64,000 bases of DNA from Candidatus Krumholzibacteriota bacterium (GTDB taxonomy: Bacteria > Krumholzibacteriota > Krumholzibacteriia > LZORAL124-64-63): the NCBI GenBank assembly GCA_024275485.1, contig JAJRZA010000035.1, positions 1-64,000 of the forward strand, in the 5' to 3' direction. Positions 55,457 through 64,000 of the stretch are shown here, one piece after another. Every line of letters starts with the position of its first letter. Position 1 is the stretch's first letter. A model generated the notes under the pieces. It was not told the DNA's origin, did not search any database, and was given only the letters and a program-made list of their open reading frames with translations. The translations under genes were made by a program, and so were the position numbers.

Positions 55457-55646
55457 TGTTATCTCCTGGATTAAATCCTTTGTTGTGGGGAAAAAGTTAT
55501 CTGCAGAAAACAGGCCACCCAGAACACCTCGCCAACAAGAGACAACACAACACATTAAAGAAGCATCAATAACCACCCACCAAACAGAATGACCCCGCCA
55601 TTTGACACGACAGGGCCATCTTGTAAAATCCGGTGGACAGAAAAAA

Positions 55647-56483
55647 TCAGCCCACAGCCACCTCAACCCTATAACCTGAATACTTGCGAATGTTGATCAC
55701 TCCGGTATCGAAAATCAGGTACTGGGCCTTGATGCCCTGCAGCACGCCGCCGGCCACCGGATTCTTGTCCAGATTGAGACTGGTCACCTTGGTCGGCCAC
55801 TGCAACACCGGGTACTCGAATTGATGCTCCAACCGTTCCAGGGGAGATAAAATTCCCTCTACACCCCATTCAGCCAATTGCTTTACCACACGCCCCACAA
55901 CCTCACCCAGATCACGATCTTCAGGATTGCCCTTGAGCATGCGCGTCCAGTGGGTCTTGTCCTTGAATCCTTCAGAGCTGAGCCGTTTCTCTGCCTGCCC
56001 CACCGCCCGACGATTCGGCAGCAACGCCACCGGCACCGCCGCCACCGCTCCCTGATCAATCCAACGCGACGGGATGTTCACCTTGCGCGTGATGCCCACC
56101 TTCACCCCCGAGGTCAGCGAGCAGTACAGATAATGCGGATGAAAACAAACCTCCTGGGCGAAACTCTCGTCCCGGCAGGGATTGTCGGCCTCCCCATGGT
56201 GACAAAGTTCAGGCTTGACGATGCAGATATCAGCCTCGGCCCGGCTCCTGGTGCAGGGGAAACAATATCCCTGCCCAAAGGTCTTTTTCGTCTTTCGACC
56301 ACAGGCGATGCAATTGATTTCTCCCGTGAAACGCAGCTCCAGCTGCTTGCCGAGGTGATCGTTCACCAGGTGATCAACCACCCGCTTCTCCTTTTCAAAC
56401 CAGCCGTCGGTCAGGTGGTAGAGTACGGGCTTGGCGGCTTCCACACGCATCTTCTTGAGGGTCCCGGTCCAGACGATTTTCAT
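55647..56483 (-). CDS. DUF2797 family protein
   Basis: 278 residues of a conserved family with unknown function. It has a Cys-rich zinc-binding region in the first half (INCIACGRKTKKTFGQGYC, FPC, CHHGEADNPCRDE), then HYLYCSLTSGVKVGITRKVN, the part often seen as a GIY-YIG-like segment in this family, and a C-terminal beta region (AGGVLQGIKAQYLIFDTGV). No signal peptide or transmembrane segments. It sits upstream of the precursor genes with a 190-nt gap and is probably unrelated to them. Confidence 0.88.
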   Translation of the reverse strand: MKIVWTGTLKKMRVEAAKPVLYHLTDGWFEKEKRVVDHLVNDHLGKQLELRFTGEINCIACGRKTKKTFGQGYCFPCTRSRAEADICIVKPELCHHGEADNPCRDESFAQEVCFHPHYLYCSLTSGVKVGITRKVNIPSRWIDQGAVAAVPVALLPNRRAVGQAEKRLSSEGFKDKTHWTRMLKGNPEDRDLGEVVGRVVKQLAEWGVEGILSPLERLEHQFEYPVLQWPTKVTSLNLDKNPVAGGVLQGIKAQYLIFDTGVINIRKYSGYRVEVAVG

Positions 56484-56612
56484 ATTATCTTCTCATTCCT
56501 GCATGACAGGTGCTTTCCTGCATGACAGATTTGCGGCGCGCCTTTAAACTAGCGTCAAATAACCAGCCCGGATTGGCCCCGGATTGACTCGAAACAACAA
56601 CCTGGAGAACGG

Positions 56613-57839
56613 ATGCTCAACAGGATCTGGACCTTCTTCTTTGTAGGAGGCTTCGTCGCCGCCCTGGTGCGCGCCCTTACCGGACACCCGGAAGTGTGGC
56701 AGGACATGGTCGGCGCCACCTTCGACATGGCCGAAACCGCCTTCAAGATAGCGCTGGGTTTGACCGGTGTCATGTGCCTGTGGCTGGGTATCATGCGCAT
56801 CGGGGAAAAAGGAGGCTCGGTGGAACTGCTGGCGCGGGCCTTCGGGCCATTGCTCCGGCGGCTCTTTCCCGGCATTCCCCACGGTCATCCAGCCACCGGC
56901 AGCATCGTCATGAACATGGCCGCCAACATGCTGGGACTGGACAACGCCGCCACGCCCCTGGGGCTGAAAGCCATGAAGGATTTGCAGGAGCTGAATCCGC
57001 AAAAGGACACTGCCAGCGATGATATGATCCTTTTCATGGTCATCAACACCTCTGCCGTCACCATTATTCCCATCACGATCTTCACTTACCGGGCGCAGAT
57101 GGGCGCCGCCGATCCCACGGATATTTTCCTGCCCATTCTCATCGCCACCTACTGCAGCACCCTGGCCGGGTTGTTGATCACCGCCGCCTTCCAGAAAATC
57201 CGTCTGGCCGATCCGGTGGTGTTGGGTTATCTGGGCGGCATGACCCTGTTGATCGCCGGCATGGTGGCCTATTTCGGCAGCCTGGACCGCGATACCATGC
57301 AAGCGCAATCGGCGGTGCTAGCCAACTTCCTGGTTTTTTCGGTTATTATCGGCTTCATGCTGGGCGCAATTCGCCGAAGAATCAACTTGTACGAAACTTT
57401 TGTCGAAGGCGCCAAGGACGGTTTCAAGGTAGCCATCGGCATCGTTCCCTACCTGGTGGCCATGCTGGTGGCCATCGGTGTATTTCGGGCCAGCGGAGCC
57501 CTCGACCTGATCCTTGATGGAGGACGCAGCCTGGCTGGATCCTGGGGTCTGGACGCCCGATTCATCGACGGTCTGCCCACGGCATTCATGAAACCCCTCA
57601 GTGGCAGCGGCGCCCGGGGCATGATGATCGAGACCATGCAGACCCACGGTGCCGATAGTTTTGCCGGACGTCTGGCCAGCGTGATTCAGGGCAGCACCGA
57701 GACCACCTTCTATGTGCTGGCCGTTTATTTTGGTGCGGTGTCGATTCGCAAAACCCGGCACGCGGTGCTCTGCGCATTGGTGGCCGACGCGGCGGGAATC
57801 AGCGCCGCCATCGCCGTCAGTTACCTGTTCTTTGGCTGA
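56613..57839 (+). CDS. Fused SpmA-SpmB (nucleoside-recognition domain) membrane protein
   Basis: 408 residues, polytopic. Residues about 1-200 match spore maturation protein A (LTGVMCLWLGIMRIGEKGG, PATGSIVMNMAANMLGLDNA, MVINTSAVTIIPITIFTYR) and 230-408 match SpmB (LYETFVEGAKDGFKVAIGIV, PTAFMKPLSGSGARGMMIE, STETTFYVLAVYFGAV). In Bacillus these are two genes; fusions are common in non-sporulating Gram-negatives, where they are thought to be transporters of the gate-domain type. Substrate unknown. Ends with TGA before the GT2 gene. Confidence 0.92.
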   Translation: MLNRIWTFFFVGGFVAALVRALTGHPEVWQDMVGATFDMAETAFKIALGLTGVMCLWLGIMRIGEKGGSVELLARAFGPLLRRLFPGIPHGHPATGSIVMNMAANMLGLDNAATPLGLKAMKDLQELNPQKDTASDDMILFMVINTSAVTIIPITIFTYRAQMGAADPTDIFLPILIATYCSTLAGLLITAAFQKIRLADPVVLGYLGGMTLLIAGMVAYFGSLDRDTMQAQSAVLANFLVFSVIIGFMLGAIRRRINLYETFVEGAKDGFKVAIGIVPYLVAMLVAIGVFRASGALDLILDGGRSLAGSWGLDARFIDGLPTAFMKPLSGSGARGMMIETMQTHGADSFAGRLASVIQGSTETTFYVLAVYFGAVSIRKTRHAVLCALVADAAGISAAIAVSYLFFG

Positions 57840-57880
57840 TCTGTTCATCTGGTCCGACCATACCTGGAGAGGTTGAATTC

Positions 57881-59035
57881 TTGGACGTCCTGGAAATTGT
57901 TTTTTGGTGGAGTGTGGGGCTGGTCGTGTACGTGTACGCCGGCTATCCCCTGCTTGCGGGGTTGCTGGCCCGGTTGCTGCGCCGTCAGGTGCGCCAGGCC
58001 GAGCCTGGGTCCTTCCAGCCAACCGTCACCGTGGTCATCGCCGCCTTCAACGAAGCCGCCAACATCGAAGAAACCGTGCGCAACAAGCTGGGCCTTGATT
58101 ACCCGGCGGATAAAATCAACATCATCGTCGTTTCCGATGAGAGTGAAGACGGCACCGACGAAATCGTGCGCTCCATCAACGACCCAAGGGTGCGTCTCAT
58201 TCGCCAAACCCCCCGTGCCGGCAAAACCTCGGGCTTGAACCTGGCCCTGCCCGATGCCACTGGTGAGATCGTCGTATTCAGCGATGCCAACAGTCTTTAC
58301 CAGTCAGACGCCCTGAATCATCTGGTGGCCGTTTTCGCCGACCCGGCCGTGGGTTATGTGACCGGCCGCATGGTGTACAAAGCCCCCGATGGTTCCCTCA
58401 CCGGCGAAGGTTGCTCCGCCTACATGACTTATGAAAACGCCTTGCGGGCCATGGAAACCGACCTGGGCTCCATCGTGGGAGTTGACGGTGGAGTGGATGC
58501 CATCCGTCGCACCATATACACACCCATGAATGCCGACCAGTTGCCGGATTTCGTGCAACCGTTGACCGTCCGTGAACAAGGTTACCGGGTTGTTTACCAA
58601 CCCGAAGCCCTGCTCTACGAAGATGCCCTTGCCTCGGTAAACGATGAATTCCGCATGCGGGTTAGGGTCAGTCTGCGCGCCTTCCACGCCTTGAAGGACA
58701 AAGCCGCCCTTTTGAATCCCATCCGTTTCGGCATCTTTGCCTGGCAGCTTTTCTCCCACAAGGTTCTGCGTTACCTGGCTTTTCTTTTCATGATCGCCGC
58801 CCTGGCGGCCAACATCCCCTTGGCCCTGTCCGGTGATTTGTTTTGGCGGGGCATGATGGTGGCCCAAGTCGCCTTCTATCTTCTGGCCTTCATTGGACAC
58901 ACCCTGCGCCAGCGGGATCTTCCCAAGATGGTGGGGTTGATTTATTACCTTTGCGTTTTGAACGTGGCCAGCGCCATGGCCTGGGTGCAATTTCTCCAGG
59001 GCCGCAAGCAAGTGATCTGGAAACCGAGAACCTGA
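57881..59035 (+). CDS. Membrane glycosyltransferase, family GT2
   Basis: 384 residues starting at TTG with GGAGAGG 7 nt upstream. There is one N-terminal helix, then a GT-A domain: TVVIAAFNEAANIEETVRNK, INIIVVSDESEDGTDEIVR, ATGEIVVFSDANSLYQSDAL (DxD-like site) and DGGVDAIRRTIY. Two or three C-terminal helices follow. This is the layout of processive or polyprenyl-linked GT2 enzymes that build cell-surface polysaccharide. The stop overlaps the start of the VanZ-like gene (TGATG), so the two are translated together. Confidence 0.92.
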   Translation: MDVLEIVFWWSVGLVVYVYAGYPLLAGLLARLLRRQVRQAEPGSFQPTVTVVIAAFNEAANIEETVRNKLGLDYPADKINIIVVSDESEDGTDEIVRSINDPRVRLIRQTPRAGKTSGLNLALPDATGEIVVFSDANSLYQSDALNHLVAVFADPAVGYVTGRMVYKAPDGSLTGEGCSAYMTYENALRAMETDLGSIVGVDGGVDAIRRTIYTPMNADQLPDFVQPLTVREQGYRVVYQPEALLYEDALASVNDEFRMRVRVSLRAFHALKDKAALLNPIRFGIFAWQLFSHKVLRYLAFLFMIAALAANIPLALSGDLFWRGMMVAQVAFYLLAFIGHTLRQRDLPKMVGLIYYLCVLNVASAMAWVQFLQGRKQVIWKPRT

Positions 59036-59994
59036 TGAACCACCAGCGCCCCACTCCCCAACTGCCTGCTCCGGCCTTGTTGAACCAATGGCCCGTTCTG
59101 GCGGGGATGGTGGTTGTTTTGCTGGTTCCGTTCTTCCTGCCCATTCCCATGGCTCTTCGCCGCCATCCGCTAATAGGCAATCTGGGAGACCAGGTTCACG
59201 TTCCCTTCCTGATGATTCTGACTCTCCTGATGTACTGGCGCGGGCCCTTGACCGGGCGTTTGAAAGCTGCCGCCCTGGCAGGCATGATCCTGGGCGGCAG
59301 CATTGAACTGATTCAAACCATGGTGGGACGGGCTGCCTTGCTGGGCGATTTTGCCCTCGATCTGGCCGGTATCCTTTTGGCTGTCGGCCTGGTGATTTGG
59401 AAAGGCCATCAGCGCAAAATCGGCCTGGGTATCATGGTGTCCGTCATTTTAATACTGTCGACCCAGCTCTATTTCCTGCCCGGTTTGGTTTTGGGCAGTT
59501 ATCACGCCAAACGATCCTTTCCCCTGGTATCAGACTTTGAGGGCAGCCATGAAAAATGGTTGTGGTCCGATTCCTACAATGCCCGGCTCGACTTTGTGAA
59601 AGTGCCCGACTCACCCGGTGGTCCCGGCACTGTTTTGCGCATCGAAAGTGGTCCACCCAGCCGCTGGCCCGGTGCCCAGATGAAGCATTTTCCCCATGAC
59701 TGGAGCCAGTACCGGGTTCTCAAATTCGAGGCCCGCCACGTGACTCCCCACCGGGAAACTGTTCCATTTTCCCTGCGCCTGGATGATTTCCAATCCCGCC
59801 GGGATCAATCCTGGGTCAACAGTCGATTTGTGGCGACTGCCGAATGGAAATCCTACACCATGCCGATCGCCCGGCGACAAGTCCTTTACGGCGACAGAAT
59901 CTTGAATCTGAATGATATGTCCTATCTCCTGGTTGTCCTCAGTGACAAGAAGGATTCCACAGCCATCCAGATTGACAATTTGCGGTTGGAATAA
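59035..59994 (+). CDS. VanZ-like membrane domain fused to a carbohydrate-binding-like domain
   Basis: 319 residues. Residues about 20-140 form a VanZ-like membrane region with the family pattern GSIELIQTMVGRAALLGDFALD split over two helices. After a further helix, residues 165-319 are an extracytoplasmic beta-sandwich like CBM11/CIA30-type domains (LVSDFEGSHEKWLW, YRVLKFEARHVTPHRETV, SFVATAEWKSY-like block, AIQIDNLRLE). VanZ confers teicoplanin tolerance in enterococci, but most VanZ-like proteins are uncharacterised. Coupling to a GT2 gene suggests a role in surface glycan handling (inferred). Confidence 0.8.
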   Translation: MNHQRPTPQLPAPALLNQWPVLAGMVVVLLVPFFLPIPMALRRHPLIGNLGDQVHVPFLMILTLLMYWRGPLTGRLKAAALAGMILGGSIELIQTMVGRAALLGDFALDLAGILLAVGLVIWKGHQRKIGLGIMVSVILILSTQLYFLPGLVLGSYHAKRSFPLVSDFEGSHEKWLWSDSYNARLDFVKVPDSPGGPGTVLRIESGPPSRWPGAQMKHFPHDWSQYRVLKFEARHVTPHRETVPFSLRLDDFQSRRDQSWVNSRFVATAEWKSYTMPIARRQVLYGDRILNLNDMSYLLVVLSDKKDSTAIQIDNLRLE

Positions 59995-59999
59995 AACAA

Positions 60000-60019
60000 G
60001 GGCGCCATGGACGGCGCCC
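60000..60019. terminator. Bidirectional terminator between convergent genes
   Basis: GGGCGCC (60000-60006) and GGCGCCC (60013-60019) flank a 6-nt loop. It is bordered by an A-rich run on the left and CCTGTTT on the right, so it can end transcripts of the VanZ-like gene and of the convergent propeller gene. Confidence 0.7.
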
Positions 60020-60048
60020 CCTGTTTCCCATATGAACCCCAACCTTGG

Positions 60049-61302
60049 TCAGTTGTTGGCCGCTTGCAGGTAGATCACTTCCATGGGAGCGGCTTCTTCG
60101 TCTTCATCTTCGGCGACCCCCGCCCCGGCACCACCCATCATCAAGGACGCCAAGGCGTCGGTGAAGCCGGTGATCAGCACTGCGGAACCATCCGAAGTCC
60201 AAAAGAGACGATCATCCAGACCATCGCCCGGGCTTTGCACAGCCACCTCTTTGATGAAATGACCGTCGGCATCAAACACATCATAGGTGGCCATCTGACC
60301 TTCCGGTTGCTCGAAACCCGATTGGCTCGAAGTCACCCACAGGAAACCATCAGGTGCAAATCTCAGCACACTGATATCCGGTTCGGTTTTCGACACTTCG
60401 AACCTGGCTCCAGGGATCCGGGACAACTGGGCTGTGGCCATGGTCTGGGCCGTATTGTATTCCTCGTCGGTGCGTTTCCGGTGTTCGTATTTTCGCTCGA
60501 TGATCCGGTCGAGGGAGCCATCGGGAAGGTAGACATGGATCTGGTACCGGTTGCGAATCTTGCTGACATAAACCCGCCCATCGGGTCCCACTGCCACTTT
60601 GCGGTAGGTGATCTCGTCCTGATCGTCTTCATTTTGGTTGAAATTGGAAAAATCCGTTTCTTTTTCCACTTGGGTCAGGCGTACGGTTTCAGTGCCGTCG
60701 GGCCCGAAGTTGGCAACAAAATTGATTTCAGTTCTGCTGGTTGGGCCGCCCTGTTTGAAATTCCGTCCACTGATCGTCACCTGACCGTCGACATTGGCCA
60801 GGCAATCCATCAGAACCAAAAAGCCCCCGTCCTCCACCTTGGGTTGAAAAACACCTTGGGGATTTCCCTGCAAGTCGATGGTGACTACTTTTCCCGGAAA
60901 ACTTTGAACCAACCCCAGGTTGCCATTGGGCATCATCAACAGGTCGGATGGATTGCGGGTTTCCCCCGGTCCTTCACCTTCGTGGCTGAGGGTATCGAGG
61001 CGCTCCCCGTCGGGTGAATAGACAGGCACTTCGGAAAGCCGGGTATCCAGCAGATAAATGGTGCCGTCTTCGGTGAGCACCACCTGGGAGATGAGGCCAA
61101 AGAAATCATCACCATCTTCGCCCCCCGCTCGCCACACTTCTTCCATGATGATGGTTTCAATTCCCTCGGCGGATTGCTCCCCATTGATGATGTGAAGCAC
61201 ACCATTTCGGATAACTTCTTCACCGGCAACGGATAAGCCTGCCGACAAGATAATCGTCACAAACAAGGCCGCTTCCAATACACGTTTTGCCATGATAATC
61301 AT
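60049..61302 (-). CDS. Secreted 6-bladed beta-propeller protein
   Basis: About 417 residues from an ATG with AAAGGAT 7 nt upstream; the longer frame to 61560 crosses intergenic sequence. Signal peptide (VLEAALFVTIILSAGLSVA), then NHL/6-bladed-like repeats: GLISQVVLTEDGTIYLLDTR, VPVYSPDGERLDTLSHEGEG, DLLMMPNGNLGLVQS, VAVGPDGRVYVSKIRNRYQI, LRFAPDGFLWVTSS. Proteins of this kind are abundant in FCB-group genomes and are of unknown, probably binding, function. The C-terminus is acidic (AEDEDEEAAP). Convergent with the VanZ-like gene. Confidence 0.85.
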   Translation of the reverse strand: MIIMAKRVLEAALFVTIILSAGLSVAGEEVIRNGVLHIINGEQSAEGIETIIMEEVWRAGGEDGDDFFGLISQVVLTEDGTIYLLDTRLSEVPVYSPDGERLDTLSHEGEGPGETRNPSDLLMMPNGNLGLVQSFPGKVVTIDLQGNPQGVFQPKVEDGGFLVLMDCLANVDGQVTISGRNFKQGGPTSRTEINFVANFGPDGTETVRLTQVEKETDFSNFNQNEDDQDEITYRKVAVGPDGRVYVSKIRNRYQIHVYLPDGSLDRIIERKYEHRKRTDEEYNTAQTMATAQLSRIPGARFEVSKTEPDISVLRFAPDGFLWVTSSQSGFEQPEGQMATYDVFDADGHFIKEVAVQSPGDGLDDRLFWTSDGSAVLITGFTDALASLMMGGAGAGVAEDEDEEAAPMEVIYLQAANN

Positions 61303-61436
61303 GGTTTTATCCTTTCCTGAGCTATATGCCCGGGTCTGATTCCCTGCAAGCCGGATCAATGTACGACCAGATACCCGAAGTGTTTCATTTATCATCACGA
61401 TCTGGACTTTCAGCTGCCGTGGGTTAACTTGCGCAC

Positions 61437-62714
61437 ATGATAAACCGCATCGGCATTTCCGCCCTTTTCCGCTTTTGGCTACCCTTGCAGACCACTTGGC
61501 TGATGATGGCCCTTGAAGGTCCCCTCCTGACGGCGCTGATTGCCCGCCTGGCCGAGCCAAAACTCAACCTGGCCGCCTACGGTGTGGCTTTCGCCCTGGC
61601 CATCATGGTTGAAGCCCCGGTGATCATGATGATGAGCGCCTCGGTCGCCCTGGTCGATTCGGCGGAGAACTATCGTCGTCTGCGCAACTTCACCTGGTTT
61701 TTGAACATCGGCATCACCGTGTCCATGGTGGTTTTGGTCTTCTCACCCGCCTGGTCCCTGGTGATCCACACCTGGATCCGACTCGACCCCGAAGTTGCTT
61801 CCCTGACCCGCACCGCCCTGATCATCATGCTGCCCTGGCCGGCGGCCATTGGATATCGTCGGTTTTACCAGGGCTTGCTGATTCGTACCGGCCGCACCAG
61901 GCTTGTGGCCTGGGGTACCGCCATTCGGTTGACGAGCATGGCTTTAACCGCCTTCGGACTGAAATTTCTGACCGACATCAATGGCGCCTGGCTGGGAGCT
62001 GCAGCCCTGAGTGTTGGTGTCGTATTTGAAGCGGTGGTCAGCCGAGCGATGGCCCGGGAAAGTATCGCCGAGGTAATGGCTGCCAAACCGCAACGCCCGA
62101 TGAGTTACGGAGAGATCACGCGGTTTTATTATCCCCTGGCCCTGACTTCGACCATCTCCCTGATGGTTCATCCCATGGTGACGTTTTTCCTGGGCCAGTC
62201 GCGCAACAGCCTGGAATCGTTGGCTGTACTGCCGGTGATCAACGCCCTGGTTTTTATCTTCCGCACGCCGGGACTGAGTTTTCAGGAAGCAGCCATCACC
62301 ATGCTGGCAAAATCGAAAGAAAATCTGACTCCGGTGACACACTTTGCCGCTTACCTGGGATCCGCAGCGGCGCTGGGTTTGGGGCTCATTGCCCTGACAC
62401 CCCTGAGCAGGTTCTGGTTGGAAGGAATCTCCGGGTTGACACCGGAGTTGGCATCTTTTGCCGGACTGCCCATCAAGATTCTGGTGCTCATGCCCGCCAT
62501 GAGCGTCATGCTGTCCATGCAGCGGGCTATTTTGGTGAATCGTCGCAACACCGGGCCGGTGACCTGGGCCTCCGCCTTGGAAGTGGCGGGGATTTTGGTG
62601 ACGTTGCTGGTGACCTTGAATTACGGGGATTGGGTAGGGGTTACGGCAGCCGCTACCGCGTTTATGGTAGGGAGGGTTGTTGGGATTTCCTGGTTGTTGA
62701 AGCCGGTGCGGTGA
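61437..62714 (+). CDS. Multi-helix transporter of the MATE/AnkH-like type
   Basis: 425 residues with about twelve predicted helices. The sequence WLPLQTTWLMMALEGPLLTA, then LAAYGVAFALAIMVEAPVIM and MMSASVALVDSAENYRRLRN, matches bacterial relatives of the progressive ankylosis (AnkH) proteins within the MOP/MATE superfamily. The middle block LPWPAAIGYRRFYQGLLIR is also shared. It would export an organic anion or drug-like molecule; substrate unknown. Divergent from the propeller gene with a 134-nt gap. No operon partner is visible. Confidence 0.82.
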   Translation: MINRIGISALFRFWLPLQTTWLMMALEGPLLTALIARLAEPKLNLAAYGVAFALAIMVEAPVIMMMSASVALVDSAENYRRLRNFTWFLNIGITVSMVVLVFSPAWSLVIHTWIRLDPEVASLTRTALIIMLPWPAAIGYRRFYQGLLIRTGRTRLVAWGTAIRLTSMALTAFGLKFLTDINGAWLGAAALSVGVVFEAVVSRAMARESIAEVMAAKPQRPMSYGEITRFYYPLALTSTISLMVHPMVTFFLGQSRNSLESLAVLPVINALVFIFRTPGLSFQEAAITMLAKSKENLTPVTHFAAYLGSAAALGLGLIALTPLSRFWLEGISGLTPELASFAGLPIKILVLMPAMSVMLSMQRAILVNRRNTGPVTWASALEVAGILVTLLVTLNYGDWVGVTAAATAFMVGRVVGISWLLKPVR

Positions 62715-62894
62715 AATGGGACACGAGGGTGAGTTGGTGTCCCCAAATTCATGCAACTTTTTATCCCCATGCTTTTGTGCCCGAATGCGGATTTATCCCC
62801 TGTCATTGATCAAAAAGGTTATAATTAAAAGACACATCATTTGATCCGATCTCCGCCCACGCCTCGGATCCCATTTTTCTGCCCGGAGGCCAAA

Positions 62895-64000
62895 ATGACC
62901 CGCCGTGTTCTGCCCCTACTCGCTGTCGCCATCCTTTTCCTTTCACCACTATTGCTGGACCACACGCCCGAACCCACCAAAAGCCGGGAACCGTCCCTGG
63001 CACCCAACATGTGGTTCTGGAACCAGCGCGCTTATCCCCATGGTGAGATCAAGCAGGAAAGTTTCAAACTGGCCATCGACCAGGCCGCAGCCAAAAAAGC
63101 GGAAGCCCGCACCCTGCGGTCCAGCGGTGACAAGAACCTGTTGCTGACAGCCGATTGGCAGGAGCGCGGTCCGGTGAATGTTGGCGGCCGGGTCACCGAT
63201 CTGGCTGTGCATCCCACCGACGCGAACACAGCCTATGCGGCCATGGCCAGCGGTGGCATCTTCAAAACCATCAACGGGGGAATTGACTGGGTGCCCATGT
63301 TCGACGACGAAGCGGCCATTAGTTGCGGAGCCGTGGCTGTTGATCCGGGCAATCCGGCGACCGTTTGGGCGGGTACGGGGGAAGCCAACGCGGGCAGTTA
63401 CAGTTTCTTCGGTTTGGGGATCTACCGATCCGATGACGGTGGTTCCACCTGGCAGAACAAAGGTCTTGCCGAGGGTCGGTACATCGCGCGCATCGCCGTG
63501 GACCCCACCAACAGCAACCGGGTCTTCACCGCGGTCACTGGAAAACTGTTCGGCACCGGGGCCAACCGGGGTGTCTACCGCACCTTCGACGGCGGCGACA
63601 ACTGGGAACGTTGCTTTGCTTTGACCGACTCCACCGCCGCCATCGACCTGGCCATGAATCCCGACAACCCGGACATCATCTATGTGGCCATGTGGGAGCG
63701 CACCCGCGGCCTGACCTATCGGCGCAGCGGAGGTCCCAGCAGCGGCATCTGGCGCACCACCGACGGCGGCGACAACTGGCAACACCTGACCAACGGCTTG
63801 CCCGGGGGCAGCAATGGACGCATCGGCATCAGCCTGTGTGCTTCCCAGCCGGATGTTTTGTACACGGTCTATGCGGACGCCAGCGGATATTTTTCAGGTG
63901 CCTACAAGACCACCAACGGCGGCGATAGCTGGTCCAACGCCGGTTCATCCAGCCTTGGCGGCGTCTTCAGCAGTTACGGATGGTGGTTCGGAAATATTCG
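62895..64000 (+). CDS. Secreted sortilin-like (VPS10/BNR) repeat protein, truncated by window end
   Basis: At least 368 residues in an open frame running off the window. The ATG follows GGAGG and begins a signal peptide (VLPLLAVAILFLSPLLLD). The mature part has repeated propeller blades with Asp-box motifs: IFKTINGGIDW, IYRSDDGGSTW, VYRTFDGGDNW, IWRTTDGGDNW and AYKTTNGGDSW, each followed by a VAVDPTNSNRVF-like strand. This is the exo-alpha-sialidase/sortilin-like family common in FCB bacteria, often with a C-terminal sorting domain, which would lie beyond the window. Function unknown. Confidence 0.88.
   Translation, partial: MTRRVLPLLAVAILFLSPLLLDHTPEPTKSREPSLAPNMWFWNQRAYPHGEIKQESFKLAIDQAAAKKAEARTLRSSGDKNLLLTADWQERGPVNVGGRVTDLAVHPTDANTAYAAMASGGIFKTINGGIDWVPMFDDEAAISCGAVAVDPGNPATVWAGTGEANAGSYSFFGLGIYRSDDGGSTWQNKGLAEGRYIARIAVDPTNSNRVFTAVTGKLFGTGANRGVYRTFDGGDNWERCFALTDSTAAIDLAMNPDNPDIIYVAMWERTRGLTYRRSGGPSSGIWRTTDGGDNWQHLTNGLPGGSNGRIGISLCASQPDVLYTVYADASGYFSGAYKTTNGGDSWSNAGSSSLGGVFSSYGWWFGNI

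Noticed and set aside
55457-55666. N-terminal extension of precursor B to 55666
   Set aside because: The added residues are Trp/Cys-rich and unlike coding sequence, and a good ribosome site stands before the ATG at 55456.

Overview
The window looks like a chromosomal segment of an uncultured Gram-negative, heterotrophic bacterium, probably of the wider FCB group (a Krumholzibacteriota/Eisenbacteria/Latescibacterota-like lineage). This placement is inferred. It rests on secreted proteins ending in FlgD-like sorting domains with an NPFNPST motif, an Omp28-like thioredoxin fold, FG-GAP/VCBS repeats, an outer-membrane barrel, RND pumps and an LpxL-like acyltransferase. The DNA is moderately GC-rich. 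Genes are densely packed with many stop/start overlaps. No rRNA, tRNA, CRISPR array, transposase or phage gene was seen.

Layout. 1-1162: end of a lipoprotein gene and an EamA transporter. 1219-10022: a glycan locus (GH20 hexosaminidase, CBM9-like protein, GH130 phosphorylase-type enzyme, GH38 alpha-mannosidase, glycosylasparaginase) that fits dismantling of the N-glycan core down to GlcNAc-Asn. 10076-19936: FN3-like secreted protein, Old Yellow Enzyme, an RND efflux operon whose second permease has an in-frame UAA, and a nitrilase-family gene with another in-frame UAA. 20050-25148: S9 peptidase, YgiQ radical SAM protein, secreted protein. 25414-28938: outer-membrane barrel, FMN_bind protein, PepSY-type membrane protein with Asp-box repeats, and ApbE, which together form an extracytosolic flavinylation module. 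28899-35375 (minus strand): a bacterial microcompartment operon with its own repressor and operator pair. It encodes one BMC-H, two BMC-T and three BMC-P shell proteins, a CoA-acylating aldehyde dehydrogenase, an RpiB-DeoC fusion and one unrecognised protein.

35415-38420 holds a nucleotidyltransferase / S24-S26 peptidase / HPr-kinase-like / PqqD-like set typical of peptide-modification systems. 38536-41154 encodes a candidate secreted selenoprotein: a UGA sits in a U-P-Y-C redox motif and is followed by a hairpin with a GGUC loop, placed as in bacterial SECIS elements. 41370-52127 carries an HtrA protease, a 37-bp perfect inverted repeat, a subtilase, a broken OsmC gene, YihY, a second S9 peptidase, a sterol-desaturase-family protein, an SDR and an Smr protein. 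52272-55456 (minus strand) is a compact RiPP-like locus: two paralogous Cys-containing precursor-like peptides, an LpxL-like acyltransferase and an M50 protease with a PqqD-like N-terminus. 55647-64000 holds DUF2797, SpmAB-fusion, GT2, VanZ-CBM, beta-propeller, AnkH/MATE-like and sortilin-like genes.

The items most worth following are the candidate selenoprotein, the acyltransferase/M50/double-precursor locus, and the microcompartment with its RpiB-DeoC fusion, which carries an encapsulation-like helix between its domains and an altered RpiB active site.
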